NCBI GenBank assembly: GCA_008711295.1
Contig: VUYV01000021.1
Span: 430,503-494,502 of the forward strand
Length of the DNA stretch: 64,000 bases
Reading direction: 5' to 3'
Source of the DNA: Anarhynchus alexandrinus
Lineage: Eukaryota > Chordata > Aves > Charadriiformes > Charadriidae
Shown: one piece after another, positions 36,561 to 50,200 of the stretch
How the letters are laid out: the number at the start of each line of letters is the position of its first letter
How positions within the stretch are numbered: the stretch's first letter is position 1
Notes under the pieces: generated by a model
The model's input: only the letters and a program-made list of their open reading frames with translations
The model's database searches: none
Told to the model about the DNA's origin: nothing
Translations under genes and position numbers: made by a program

Positions 36561-37363
36561 CTCCTAGATAACAGCCCCTAGACATGGGTCCTAAATAGCA
36601 ACAACTAGACCAAAATGATGACTTCCACCATGTTTCAGATGTGCCAACCCTGTTGATACAACAGGGCATTTCATGCTTTGATAGGACCGTTGTGCTGTGG
36701 AAGAAGAGAGAAAGTCGTTGCTTACTGCAGCTCCCACATCTTCTGCAGATCTGCTGCCCACCTGGTCACACCATGCTCTGTGCTTGGGCAATTGGTCTCA
36801 GGAGGAAACTGAGTCGGCCTGATACGTTTGGTTCTTGATAACCCCTGACTGGTGGATTTCTTTAACTTTATTTCTGTCTCGAGGCTTTCGGGCCTCACGG
36901 TTTCTAGTATCTTGTATCTAGTAACTTGGAGTTAGGTGGACTAGCGTATTACTTCTTTTTCCCTCTTTTTACATGTACGTTGTGTTTCCCTGTCTCCAGT
37001 TCTCTCATCAGTCCCTGTACTAATCAAGCTCCTAATGATATTTGCTAATGTCGGTTTGGGTAGCATTTTAAACAGGTGTGCTGTGTGCCATGTTGAACAC
37101 ATCTGGGTTTTTTTTAACACTTTCAAAACCATTTCAAAACCTGTTTAAATCTGTGTGCCTAATCCCTTATCAAAATTAAGTGCATTCACAATTTATATTT
37201 ATTGTGAATACAGACACAGAGAAGACATGATCTATATTTTCTTAAGCTCTTCAGCAAGTTATTTACTTTCATTTCCTCTTTTGTATGAGTCCATTAAGAT
37301 CTGCAGGTGCTTAGAAAGTTTCTGATACAGCCATTTTGGTCTCCTATGATGATTTCTGTCTTT
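36561..37363. other. Unique non-coding DNA between two CR1 fragments
   Basis: No gene or further repeat recognised. Short frames of about 65 codons on both strands around 36590-36840 overlap one another and look like chance. Confidence 0.55.
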
Positions 37364-37503
37364 TCATAGAATCATAGAACAGTTTAGGTTGGAAGAGACC
37401 TTGAAGATCATCGAGTTCCAACCCCCCTGCCATGGGCAGGGACACCTCCCACTAGACCAGGTTGCTCAAAGCCCCATCCAACCTGGCCTTGAACACTTCC
37501 AGG
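37364..37503 (-). mobile_element. CR1 LINE 3'-end fragment
   Basis: The left end is TCATAGAATCATAGAAC, the reverse complement of the CR1 terminal repeat. It is followed by GACCTTGAAGATCAT, the CCCCCCTGCC block, and then CCAGGTTGCTCAAAGC and GGCCTTGAACACTTCC, corresponding to the end of the ORF2 coding part. Similarity stops near 37503. About 140 bp of the element remains and nothing in it is functional. Confidence 0.93.
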
Positions 37504-40500
37504 GTGTTTTCTCCACATTGGAACGATTTACCCTGATATTTGTACCATCTTAATTTTTTTTTTCAATTTGCCAGTTTTCCTGGTGTGTCATATCTCTTAG
37601 GTTATCTTTCTGTCTCCTCCTGCTCCCACAGTTGTTGCAGTCTGCTTTTTTGGAAGCCCATTATTTTAGTTTCCTATTCTGACTTCTTCCCACATTTAGC
37701 CTTTTGATAGAAAGCAACACCATCCCCCCGCCCCAGCTGCTTGCAACAGCTTGTCAATAAATATTGTGTCAAAAGAGTCGCAACAACAAAAACAAGTTCT
37801 TCTTTCTCCAGGAGGAACTGTACTAGCCTATTAAAAAATCCCACACCTATAAATCTATGTGTGGTTTTGCCCCTGGTCATTTCTGCCCTAAAATTTTACT
37901 TTCTTTTCTTTCATCTTCCAAATTCTGTGTGCTAAAAGGGTCTCTGCTGACAATATGCATGTATTTTGTAGATGTTTCCAGATATTTTGGGGAGTTTTGA
38001 TGACCAGGTTGGAATCATTCTGCAGACTGAGATTTTGATTTGGATTTTTGGACTTCAAAGGCAGTTGGGACTCAAGAGGATGCAAAGGGGGAGATGACAT
38101 CAAAACTGAGAGAAACCAATGTCAGCAATCCTTGAATACTTCTGCCATTCATTCCTCCTCTGGTACTTCCCACTACATCCAATAGCAAGCAAGGACCTTA
38201 TCTGATTTTTCAATCCCTGACCAGCATGTAAGGTGATGCATTTGGAAGGTAGGAACTAACATCAGGAAAAATTGGCCAATGTCATGGGACCCAGAGCCAG
38301 CCAGAGCCTTGAGATGACTCTGCCCAAACAGTTTATTTAAAACAAGCATGTTAGCAGCACCAGATGGCCTTTAAACAACAGGAAAAGGGTTTTACTGGAG
38401 CGTGTACTGGAACACTGAACATTTTAAACCAAACTCAGGCTGAATCAGAATATGAATAGGAGTGGGCTGCACAGAAGACTATATCGCTATGCCTTTGTGA
38501 GATAGAGCCTTACTCCAGCTTGTTCCCAGGCCAGTGACTGCATGACTGTCTGCAATGCAACAGCTGTTAGATGCTGCAAAGGCCACAGAGCTCTTGCTCT
38601 GGGTCATGAGGACAAACCTTTCCTCCCACACCCAGGACCTGCATGTGTGCCGTCTCCCTGGGAGTCTTCCCGTCTCTCCTGCTCGCTGCCTCACCCTTGC
38701 TTGAGAGTGAGGGGTTTCTCCACCAAAGGGAACTCAGTTGCTTCCAGGAAAAGAGGAAACTCTTCTCTGGCAAGGCAAAGGCAGTTTTCCTCCCTGCTGC
38801 CCGTGCATGGCATTTTAGCAGAAGGGATACGGAACAAATGCTCTCCTAAGCTTAACTGAGTGCAGGACATAGAGCAGACACTCTCCATCCTGTCTATCCA
38901 GCAGCAAATAGCTCATGTTCATAGCAACACAGATGTTGGTGTGCAGCTTTTTATCAAGTAAACAACCATTTACAGGTTTGATATGTTACACTAGCAAGTA
39001 TTCCATTTGTGGCTGAAGTGGCACAGATGTCTTATACATCACCTGTGCGTTGTCCCCAGCCTCTCCTACCTGGTGGCCTGTGCAGGGGTTGCCTTGCTCT
39101 CTGGCTAGTTTGGAGCACACTGACTGGCCAGGCAGTGTTCACATGCTGGTTGGCCAGCTGGCTGCTGCCATCCTCTTGGTGGGTGCTCTAATTTGGTACC
39201 CACTACTGATTTTATGATGCCATTTGTCAAATTTGACTGAAAGTGGCTAGTGGGCTCAAAAAACTATTGAGGAGGAGGGACTGACAGGCAGCTCAACAGA
39301 TGAACAGGCAGATGGACAGTAAGTGTGACTGCTTAAGCCTCCCTTTCGTAGGAAGTCAGTCTGAAAATAATATAAAGTGAGACAAATTATTCCCCTTTTT
39401 TCCCCCTAGAGATATTAATCAAAATGAAAAACTATGAAAACCTCTCTCTTTTTATGGTATTTTTCTGCAGACAGAAAAATAACAAAAGAAAGAGACAGGT
39501 ATTTCCAGTCAGAATATTGCATTAGTTTACAATGAAGTTGATGAGTGGCTTTTGAGTTGCCACAAATTATACTTTTGCATTGTGTGTCATCACGTTGTAA
39601 ACTACTGAGAAAACTACCTCTCTTGCCACTTGCCACTCTACTTCTGCCTGGGAGAACTTCAGTGAAGCCTCGAGAGTGAGGCAGGGAGTAGAGGGGACGG
39701 GTGGCTGAATGATCAGGAAGTGTCTGGAAAGAAGGTATAGAAATAGAATTTAAATGGAAACCTCCAGATTCCTTCAAGGTTAGATGAAAATGTCCGTGAC
39801 CTAACAGAATGAGTTTGGTACTCCAGCGGGAAGAGGGCCTGACTGTATTCCTGTTTTAGGTATTTGTGCAGCGCCTAAATGCCAAAAGCAGTAATTAAAA
39901 TTCATATAAAGATTCTGGTCTTATCTAACAGGGATGATTCACCAGCGGCCATGGGACCTGTCAGAGAAGATTGATGGAGAACTTTCAAAGACCCTGAAGT
40001 ACCCTGAGCATTGTACAAAGGATAAACTGAGACCTTTCATGTGAGGCAAAGGGAAATACATTACGTACTGTGCATTCATTTCAAATGAATGCTTTAATCT
40101 ATGGGAGTTCTAGGTCTGTTTTGAGATCCAGGATTAAAAATATCTGCATTTATCAAAGATCAAGGTTTATCAGGTACCAAAACCGCTGTCCGTTCAGCCT
40201 ATATGCTTAATTCCACATTAATTTTCTTTCCTCTGGTGAGTTATCTGCAACACAGTAAAGTCGGTAAAGACAGAAAAGTCTTTTGTTTCAGTACATCCTT
40301 CAGCAGCACCAGGTTAGGAACCCGCTACTCAGCCCTGGGAGGGGTGAATGCACCAGCTCTCTGCTTGGCAAAACAGGGAATATTAGTAACACTGACTACT
40401 GGCAGTGTGAAATCTCTAGTATAACAATAACCAGACAGAGGACGAGGTGGTAGTGCTTGGCTTTTCTTTCACAGAAACCCACGTGAATAAGTGTAAGCCA

Positions 40501-43500
40501 CTTATACACGGGATCAAAGGCAAGTCGGAATTGATCATGGTAACATAATTGATTGACACTATCTTTACACAGATCATTCACTGGCGTTTTCTGTGTAACC
40601 TCTAGACAAGAAAGGCTGGCCACACGTGAAAGTGGGCTGGTACAAGTTCTTTATGGAGCTCTGTTAGGATAAAATTTACAATCCTGCAAAAAGCTTTGGA
40701 GGTGTCAAGCTAAACTATAGGAGGGGGAAAAAAAAGTCACTCTTGGGGCTCGCTAAAAAAATTCTCTGCTAATATATGCTATTGCCTGGGGGAGCACTGC
40801 ACCAAGGCCATCAGCCTGCCAAAGACAACATTACTTCAGTTAAAGCTGCTCATAAATCTTTGCTAAGGAGAGACTTTCGTGCAGTATGTCCAGGCAACTA
40901 ATAGCAGCCGTACTTACTACTCACAGATTAGTTTCTTCTTTGAACTCCGCCTCTCTTTTATCACACTTCTGTCCATCTCCTTTCTTTAATTTTCCTTTAC
41001 CATCACCTCTTCTAGTTTTCCCAAGTCACTTGATTTACGGCATTCCAATAAATCTTTGCTGAAAGGAGGATGCTCACAGTGCTTCACAGATTCCTGCTGT
41101 GGTTTGCAGGGCCTTCATTTTGCCAGCACAAACATGGTGATGGAATGGGCCATCGTATATCACATGCCATTGCTCCTAGGCCAGGAGACAGGGTGCAGTT
41201 TGACTGGCACTCTTTGCTGCACCCGCCGGAGACCTGCTCAGCTCTGTTGATAACACACTTGCCTAATTTCTTCATGGCACATAAGAAACAGAATTTTCTG
41301 TTCAGTCATGCACGTGGAGACCTTATGACAACAGATGACAAAGAGGACTGTAATGAGTATTTTTTTCTTTCTTTCCTTCAAGAGTCAAATATTGCAGAAA
41401 TACCACGCTGATGATGAAACTTCACATTTTTACGAGCACGACCAAATTTGACTCCCTGAACTTTCAGAATGGCCATAGAAATTACATAAGATGACGTAAA
41501 ACACCATGCAGGGATTTTAAATCAGGAAGGAAGGAGGAGGTATATTGTTTTACTTACAATTTGAACATGTTTCATGTGGAAATCATTGAGAGACAAAACG
41601 TATAGAAGCTCTTGGGACTATTTTCAGTTATTTTTCAGACTGGTATATTTTGGGCCTGATGCAAAGTCTATTGACTTTGTTTGAAGGAGGGTCATTGATC
41701 TCAATGAGCTTTCAATCAGACATATGTAGTGTCATGACAAGGGGGAATTGTCTAGAAGCTCCTCATGCAGGTCAGCCCAATGCTGGCCCCAGATGGGGAA
41801 TTAATAATGGTACAAAACTGAACAAAATGTAACACAGAGGATAAGCTGGGAATGAAGAAACATCACCTCTGTAGCTGTTCAGGGAGGGGGCTAGCAAAAT
41901 AAGAAAGCAGAGGAATTTAGTTTTTCCTCATGTTCTCCTGGCACTGGGGGGTCCTACTAAAGGGAACAACCTCATGCTATTTTCTTCTTCCAATCTCACC
42001 CTCACTTATTTCCCAACACAGCATATTTCCCATCAGTCAGAGAAAAGGACATATTGCTGAAAGTCAGAGTAAAAGCAGGATTGTTTATAATTTACTTCCC
42101 TTGCAAAGCCTACAAACTCTAAGAGAAAATGGGGTGAAAAAAAATTTCCTAGATATCCTTATCTTTGACTGAAAGAAAAATGCTCTTATGTTTGTACAAA
42201 TTTGTAGTTTTTGTAAATTTGTATAAAGTAAAATTTTATAAGTAAAGTATACAAAGTAAATTTGTATAAAAAAGTAGAAAAAACCTCCTGAAATGTTCAA
42301 TGAAGGAAATCAATTAACATTCAGAAATTTTAAATGGACTTTTTTAATGAGATGGTTCTTATTCCCATAGTTTCAGAAAGATTTACTCTTTATCGTGAAA
42401 TTCAGCCAAAAATAGAAAAAAATTCTTGTGGAAACAACCTGGTAGCAACAGGCATTAAAGCAAGAACAGGCTGAATTAACTGTCCTGCAGTTTTCAAGAA
42501 AATTAAGTCTGCACAACAAAAAGGGATAGTGAAGGAAAATGCAAGTTTGTGTAGAAAACTGAAAGAGAAAAAAAGATTTCTTTTTTATCTTTTCATCAGA
42601 GGTGAATCTGTTTGAGGACACAGGAAGCAATCCACAAACCAAACACAGTGTCCTCCACAGTTCTTTGCTCACTTTTCTGCAGGCTAAGTTGTTTGAAACT
42701 GAGATATATTTTTTCATATGTATTTTTTTTTTCAATAGAATCAGTTTTACACTGTTATCATTATTCATGCAGCAGTATTGCTGTTAGTCATTTAGCTGTT
42801 AGAGCAATTGAAGCCATCTACATACCCTGTGTCAGGGTTCCCAAGCTTTTCTGTCCCCTGGAGGACTCTGCTTGTGGTGGCATCGTATTTCTGACCACCT
42901 GTCCACTTGGGTTGCAGCTGTATGGGTTCTTTGTCCTGAACCATGCCAGGTGATCTGGGAATGGACATTACCTTGTGAGCCACAGACTGGAGACTATTAA
43001 AGTAAATAGATTCAAAACAAGATAGATTTGGAGCCAACGTGGTGTTTCCACATTGTGACACTGTTTAAGTTTCCTGTTTAAGATCCTCCCCCCCTGCAGC
43101 AGTCCGTGACACCCAGCTCTTCAGATGTTGAGTTTTTCAGGGCAGGGAATTTCTCTTCGGCTGTGCCTCTGTTAGTAAATTCAATTTGCTGAGAATCGCT
43201 CTGCAATCAGAAGTCAAACCATCAGGAAAAGGTGTAGACCCATACTCGCAAACCCTCAGCATTCACAGGCTGGCTGCTGGTGGCATGCCTTTTGGGATGG
43301 CGCCCAGCAGTCCTCATCTGTATTTCTTTACCAGTTCCAACACAGACACAGTATCTCTTATGTCAAAGCCCGGGGCTTTGATTACTGTGTTCTTCTAGGT
43401 CACAGTGCCACCATAACATAAGTGGTTAGTGTTATAGCAGCTTCACGTATAGCCTATTGTATAAGATTTGCAGCAAAGCCTTCTCAACTATATGTAAATG

Positions 43501-43665
43501 TATTTTGAAAGTGTAATTAAACACAAAGGTGCATTGCCAGTATGAGAAGTTGTTTCTGCATGTGTATAGATATCATAAATGCTGCTGGAAATAAGTTGTT
43601 CACAACTGCTTTTGTGGTTCACACACATCATACTGATTCATTTAAGCTGTAGTAGCTGGGGTAAA
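37504..43665. other. Unique non-coding DNA, no gene recognised
   Basis: Frames up to about 131 codons occur but none resembles a known protein. An A+T-rich segment around 42190-42275 holds a 15-bp direct repeat, GTAAATTTGTATAAA, at 42213-42227 and 42256-42270. No transposon is recognisable. The stretch runs up to the first copy of the 79-bp duplication. Confidence 0.55.
42213..42270. repeat. 15-bp direct repeat in A+T-rich DNA
   Basis: GTAAATTTGTATAAA occurs twice, at 42213-42227 and 42256-42270. A similar but shorter TACAAATTTGTAG lies just upstream. It is probably a decayed local duplication. Confidence 0.9.
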
Positions 43666-43744
43666 CGGGGGAAACAGGTTCTCCTTTAGGGCAGCACAGA
43701 GACTTGTGTACCTACCTGGGGTCTCTTCTTCTCTGGGGAAGCCT
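43666..43744. repeat. 79-bp perfect direct repeat, copy 1, ending at an N
   Basis: Begins CGGGGGAAACAGG and ends GGGGAAGCCT, identical over all 79 bases to 44022-44100. The copy ends exactly at the only N in the window (43745). After the N the sequence diverges from what follows copy 2. An unresolved assembly join is the likely cause. Confidence 0.97.
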
Positions 43745-43745
43745 N
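43745..43745. other. Single undetermined base (N), likely assembly join
   Basis: This is the only ambiguous base in 64 kb. It sits at the end of a perfect 79-bp repeat, which suggests two contigs or a gap-fill were joined here without collapsing their overlap. Confidence 0.8.
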
Positions 43746-44021
43746 TTGTTTTGCAAGGTTTAAAATAAGAGACTTAGATTGAAGACCTGTATTTTTAGAG
43801 CTTTCTGATTGAGAAACCTCACCATAAATATTAGTCTGAAAACAGAAGAGATGGACTCCCCAAAGGTTCATTTTTCTGGCTTGATCACAAGAAAGGAGAC
43901 TTCCGATATCGTCTTACAGGTGTGGTTGTTTTGGGGACTACGCATCTGCACTAACTTTGACCCTCTCACCCGGGTGTCCCAGTTTGGAGATGAGTGTCTC
44001 TGGGCATTGAAGGCAACAGAG

Positions 44022-44100
44022 CGGGGGAAACAGGTTCTCCTTTAGGGCAGCACAGAGACTTGTGTACCTACCTGGGGTCTCTTCTTCTCTGGGGAAGCCT
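44022..44100. repeat. 79-bp perfect direct repeat, copy 2
   Basis: Identical to 43666-43744, offset by 356 bp. It continues into TTTCTTCTTTCCCGG, probably the genuine downstream sequence, whereas copy 1 breaks off at the N. Confidence 0.97.
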
Positions 44101-46266
44101 TTTCTTCTTTCCCGGAGAGACATTAGGGAAACTAACCTTCTGAACACTTCAGGTAAGTGTTTAACAGCAGGTCTCATGAATGCTTCCCACACTGCTTATT
44201 AGCAGTGCAAATCCAACACAGCCTCCCAGTTTAAAATCTTCCATGGACTTGGCCCTTGCTCATCTTCCACATGTCCTCTCCTTCCCAGCCCTTGCCCTGT
44301 CCTAGTCCAGACTTTGCCGTGCTGCACTGGGGCTGCCTTTCCCTCAGTTTGGGCTGCATGGAGTGCCCTTGTACATCACAGTAGCAGCTCACTGACCCAC
44401 CACTTGCTGTGAGGTCCCTGGGTGATGCATCTCTGCGGCTGTGCTTCTCCCTCGGTGACTCTCAGTCTTTGCTATTATTAATTTCCAAACATCTATTTTT
44501 TAACTTGGGAAATCAATCTGAGCAAGTTTACATATCAGATAAAACGGCACTGTATTGCCCACATATTAATATATTTTCCTATTTGGTTTAAGAGACAAAT
44601 CTGTTTGAACAATCTGATGAAATACACTTAGAAGGAGGCTTGAATGCAAAATTGAAACTGTATGTAGGATAATATCTTAAAGGAAAGAAAAAGAAGGAAA
44701 TCTCAATGCAGAAGGCAAAGGTATTAAAAGAACAGTTTAGGAGAGGTCATTTGATACCAGAGGGAATAAAGTATAAGAAACAAACTCTTACAGTGTATTA
44801 TCTTAAATTACCATGGTGGAAAACAAAGAACACATGTATGTTGACTGGGGGAAGGATGAACAGTTCAGAGGAGACAATAACTGGCAGAGTATTCCAGCCA
44901 CATCATGACCTAACTTATTAGCACTTCCTTTTATTCTTAAAACATAAAAATAAAACCAGATACTTCTTTTCCAGCTCCCACCATGCTCAGGTCTGGTCTG
45001 AGAAACTTGCATCTGAAATCCTATTTCCCTTCTGAAACTTCAGTCTTCTTTGTTTTTTACGCAATATTTCTAAGAAGGGTCTTGGGTGGGTGCTTTTGTC
45101 AAGCCAGTATTTGCAGCCGTAGTACGAAGCAACTAGAGCTACCGCATCTAACGTTAGGAAGTTGCACAGGGAGGAAGAGCATCTAATGGACTAACTGGTA
45201 CTTTGACTGGTATTGTTTGTTTAAAGTCAGGAATTGGCATTTGGGAAATGAAGAGAGAAAGTCTCTGCCTTTTGTTTTAACCTTTCCTTTTGCAGGAGAA
45301 AGGTTATGGTGTAGTGGAGCTCCTAGAGCTTCGCTGCAAATGGAACAACGTACACCCTGGGGCCCTTAACTGATTTTAACTTCCTTTGTTATCCATTACT
45401 CACACTTTCAAGACACAGATGCAAACTTTAGGATGAAAATCCAACTTATCCCTCAAATTTTGTTACACTTGAGATGTCCCCTTCAATCTCATGAATTCCC
45501 AGAGTTTTCCTTTTGCTATTTTTTAAAGATTTTGATGACTTCTCCTTAAGTGTGTGCAATAATTATTGCATGTTTGACTAAGGGCTTGACTAGAGGATGT
45601 GTAGGGGTTTTATAGGAAGAGTGGAGGAGCTACAATTTTGTAAAAATCTAGAAGATCTAATTTTTTTTTTCCCCAAGGACTTGCAGAAAATTTTTGTATA
45701 ACCTGCTGAAAGACTGTTAATGTTCTGGAACACAGAGAATGAGAGAATATGCTTTAATCATGGAATGGGAGACACCAGGAAAAACAGTTTTCCTGTTTAA
45801 TTTTTGCAGTGCAGAATTATGAAACAGTGCTGAGAGACAAGTTGATACAGCTGAATTTTGGCCCTAACCGATGCAAGTTTTTACCTGCAGCACTACAAAT
45901 TATCTGGGAAATTACACCTTGTTGATTTTCATGTTTCCTTTTCATGCATTTCCACATCCTGCAGCATTTTTGCTCATAAATTAAACACCAGACTGGTGTT
46001 TGTTTAGCAACTGAAACATGATCGAGAGTAAACGATTGTTTTGGGTGGCCAAGCATCCAGAGAAAAGAGAATAGAGAGCTTCAGGCATAGCTATAATCAA
46101 AAACCTGATTGTCTAGAAATTAGACAAATGAAGCTCAGCTGTGTTTGTTGTGAATTATGTTACTCACAACATCACAGTTCCTACTATTTTATAAGACTAT
46201 AGTATTGCTGAATCAACAGTGTTGTGAAAGGCAAAATTTATTGGTCTATATTTCTTTGACAATATT
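44101..46266. other. Unique non-coding DNA, no gene recognised
   Basis: Frames up to 79 codons, none recognisable. A T-run of about 11 bases occurs at 45660-45672. No transposon is seen until the CR1 at 46267. Confidence 0.55.
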
Positions 46267-47215
46267 GCCCAGAGAGTGGTGGTGAATGGAGTTAAATCCA
46301 GTTGGTGTCTGGTCACAAGTGGTGTCCCCTAGGGCTCGGTGCTGGGACAAGTTCTCTTTAATATCTTTATCAATGATCTGGATGAGGGGATTGAATGCAC
46401 CCTCAGTAAGTTTGCAGATGACACTAAGCTAGGTGGGCGTGTTGATCTGCTTGAGTGTAGGATGGCTTTACAGAGGGATCTGGACAGGCTGGACCGATGG
46501 GCTGAGGCCAATGGCATGAAGTTCAACAAGGTCAAGTGCTGGGTCCTGCACATGGGTCACAACAACCCCATGCACTGCTACAGGCTTGGGGTGGAGTGGC
46601 TTGAAAGCTGCCTGGCAGAAAACGACCTGGGGGTGTTGGTGGACAGCCGGCTGAATATGAGCCAGCAGTGTGCCCAGGTGGCCAAGAAGGCCAATGGCAT
46701 CCTAGCCTGTATCAGGAATAGTGTGGTGAGCAGGACGAGGGAGGTGATCATCCCCCCGTACTCGGCACTGGTGAGGCCCCACTTCAAGTACTGTGTTCAT
46801 TTTTGTGCCCCTCACTACAAGAAGGACATTGAGGTGTTGGAGTGTCCAGAGAAGGGCCACAAAGCTGGTGAGGGGTCTGGAGGACAAATCTTATGAGGAA
46901 TGACTGAGGGAAGTGGGGTTGTTTAGCCTGGAGAAGAGGAGGCTGAGGGGAGACCTTATCACTCTCTACAACTACCTGAAAGGAGGTTTTAGAGAGGTGG
47001 GGGCTGACCTCTTGTCCATAGTGTCAAGTGATAGGATGAGAGGAAAAGGGTTCAAGTTATGTCAGATGAGGTTTAGATTAGATATTAGGAAAAATTTTTT
47101 CACTGAAAGGGTTATTAAACATTGGAATAGGCTGCCCACCAGGGAGGTGGTGGATTTGCCATCCCTGGAGGTGTTCAAAAAAAGGGTAGATGTGGTACTT
47201 GGGGACATGGTTTAG
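46267..47215 (+). pseudogene. CR1 ORF2 remnant (reverse transcriptase)
   Basis: This is the coding portion of the CR1 copy. The first open segment (46339-46896) holds the reverse-transcriptase palm motif FADD at about residues 25-28 and the following thumb-like region. The second (46913-47215) lies in another frame and holds [20 protein letters not shown] and the conserved [17 protein letters not shown]. In an intact element these would be one protein that nicks DNA and copies the LINE RNA. Here the endonuclease and the reverse-transcriptase fingers are missing by truncation, and the frame is broken by two stops and one small deletion. The protein stays recognisable over nearly 300 residues, so the insertion seems younger than the fragment at 36477. 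Confidence 0.92.
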
Positions 47216-47299
47216 AAGTGGTTTTGTCAGGTTAGGTTTATGGTTGGACTTGATGATCTTAAAGGTCCTTTCCAACCTCAGCAATTCTATGATTCTATG
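46267..47299 (+). mobile_element. CR1 LINE, 5'-truncated, best preserved copy in the window
   Basis: Similarity to CR1 starts near AGAGAGTGGTGGTGAATGG and ends with the terminal ATTCTATGATTCTATGA at 47299. The coding part covers the second half of ORF2: [20 protein letters not shown] carries the FADD catalytic motif, followed by [28 protein letters not shown] and the C-terminal [18 protein letters not shown], with a stop near 47213. Three lesions are visible: TAG at 46330-46332 in place of a glutamine codon, an apparent 2-bp deletion near 46852 that shifts the frame, and TGA at 46901-46903. About 85 bp of 3' untranslated sequence follows. The element cannot move on its own. Confidence 0.96.
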
Positions 47300-50200
47300 A
47301 CTTCCAGTTGGAGGGATTTGGTCACGATGTGGGCAGAGAGAAAAGCTTGTGGATCCGTGTTGCATCCTGCCTTGAGAAGTCACCCGTGGCTGGGCAATCT
47401 GTGGAAATTGCTGCTGGTTGGGCTAGTAGTTCTTTCCATCCCAGTCCAGAGAAATGATATTAGCTCCACTCTGGCCCAAGTGGTCTAAAATGGCTGCAGG
47501 TGATGAAACTGCTCTGTGTTTCATAGAATAAAAGATTTCTTTTGTCTCAAAGAGAACCTGTGTTTTATAGGCAGAGAAGTAGATGCCTGTGTTCTACTGT
47601 TGAAAAAAGCTATCTAGAGAAGTAGGTGTTATTTTAATATATTATACTAACAAATCTCTAGAAGTGTGGAGCCATCAGTATTTTTCAGCAGCCTCAAGCT
47701 GGCATTGATTGCTCTATGGTTATGAACACACATTGCGTCCCAGCATGATGCGGAGGGTACTGCAACTTCCCTGTGCCAAACCAGAGGTGTGGAAAGTTTG
47801 TTAAGTGTAGAAGACCTGTCTCTGCCATCCTCCTGTGTTTTCAGATCCATCAGTGACTCCATGGAGCTGTGACAGTGCTGGGAAGCAAACACCTCTGTCT
47901 CCTTGGGGCTGCTTTGCACCCCATCAAACCCCCACAAGTTTGGTTTCTTTGATAGCCTCGGAGCGGGAGGGTGTGCCTGGGCTTGGATATCTGGCCAGAC
48001 CTTTTGGGCTGCTTTATTCCCTTTACCACACAATATGTGTCTGGCTTTGCTGATAAGTGAATAATGGCTGTTACAGTGATCTCTGCTGAATGGCAGAAAG
48101 GTTTTTCACGGCACTGAGCAGCTATAGAAATATGGCATTAAAGTAAGAAAAAAAACTATGAATTGATAAATTGATAGTGATGGGCTTTATTGTCCCTTCA
48201 GACACTAATGGCAATTTTTTTTTAACAGCTTCTTCAGTTGGCTGATTGCATGGAGTAAAGCAATTATGAGCTAGGTAACATTCATTGCACAAACAAAAAT
48301 CTCAGGGAAATGGTTTGTTTACTGTTTTCAGCATCTTTACAGAACATAACAATATTCTCAGTAGAGCTAAAAGATTTACTACTAAAACCAGAGCACAGGA
48401 GAAAACAAGTTCACACTGTCCTGAATATGCATATTGTTGTAACAGAAAAAAATATTCAAGCTAATTTTTAATTTGTAGGCATCTGTGCAAGGCTTGTGGT
48501 TGTCAAGAAAAAAAAATATAATCAAGGTGCATGCACACCTAAAGAGCACCTATGAGGAGAATGTCATGTAGATATGAAAACAAAGCTCCTAACACTCCAC
48601 TTCCATTTGTAGTAAACAAGGTTTAAAAAACAAAAACAGGAAGAGGTCTGAACTGCAGATGTACTGCTACGAATAACGAGAATGCTATTGTTCAGCAGTG
48701 GTTTAAACTCCCCTGCATTGAATTGACCTACGAGTACTCACATGTCAGCATGGAGGGAGAGCTTCCAGGAGGAGCTGCAGCCAGCAGCAGGAGGTGGTAA
48801 GTGCTTGAACCTGATCCATGAGAGCAGGTCACCTTGGAGCGCCCACTTTACCCACATGTGCTGGCAGTAGCCCCATTTGCTGCCATCAGACTGGCCGTGT
48901 TTTTCTTTTCACCCATCCTGCATCCATCAAGTCTGTATCAGTTTTAAGTCATCCAAGCACTAGTTTGTTTGGTCACATTGGTGATAAATCAATGCCTATC
49001 ATGTTATTGTTCATTCTTCACCTGCCCCCAGACATGAGTGGAAAAAACTCCAGCGATGATAACAGGGACAACGTGTTTTGCAGTGACTGAGCTAAGAGAG
49101 GCTCTAAAAAATAATGGCTTTGAACGTGAGCAGAGGGAAGTCCAGACTGAGGGTTAGCTTGGCGGTGGGGGAAAACAGGCTTCTGTAATTAGTTCTAATG
49201 AACTGTAATGAGCATAGAACAATATCTCCCTATCTTCTGGAACTGACGGAGTAATTAAATCTGGAATATGCCACAGTTGAAATTCTGACTTAAATGCAAA
49301 GGATTATTTATTTTGTGAAGGTTGAGTTATGTCAGACTGTGCAGCTGTCTTAGTGACCAAGGAAATGGTCATTAAATGAGCTAATACAAGCAGAAAGGGC
49401 AAGGGAATCAAATGTCATGTTTCCTTTCAAAATATACTAGGAATAATATATTTGTGAGTCTTAAGTAAATAAGGAGAAATGATAATTAAGAATAAAAAAC
49501 CTAAAGAGCATGATATCTTGGAGGATATCAGTAGGATTTCCATGGTAGAAATTTATGCCTGGTTAACCTCTTTTAATTCTTTGGACTGCTCAGCAAAATA
49601 ATGAAGAATGGAGAATTAAGCTCTCAAAAATCTGTGGGCAAAGACTTTCATAAGAGGTCATTAAAGACACTAATTATGCGTAAGGTGAGATGTAAAGTTT
49701 TCCTACTGAGTTTTTGAAATTCAAGGGAACTTTTGGGGAAAAACTAAAGCAATAATTATACAGTCAACACTAACCAAAAAAGAAGCAACTTGTATCAGCT
49801 AAAGGAGCTTTCTCCCTTCCTCTGGTATAATCGCATCCCTGTTACATTGGGGAAATTTATTACACCTGTCCTGTAATTACTTGCAATACTTGCAATTGTC
49901 ATGCTTTCAATTATCAAACTATATGTATAGCTGTTTTTATCTTAGCTAGACGTTACCTGTCTGAACTGAGTTTCTTCATGCTGGTTATGTACCTGAGGCA
50001 ATATAATTCTGGAAAATTTGAGCTCTAATGTCTTTTGCTGAGAGAAGAGATGAAGGAAAAATACCTCCTTTCTCTACTCTAATTTTTAGCATTCTCTTTC
50101 CTGTAAATTTCTAGAGGCTCTTTGCTTTGGCACCAGTAATTACAACTTGTCTTGGTGGGGAGGTCTTGTTGGTCCAGCATTGCTCAGTTTTGAACAAATT

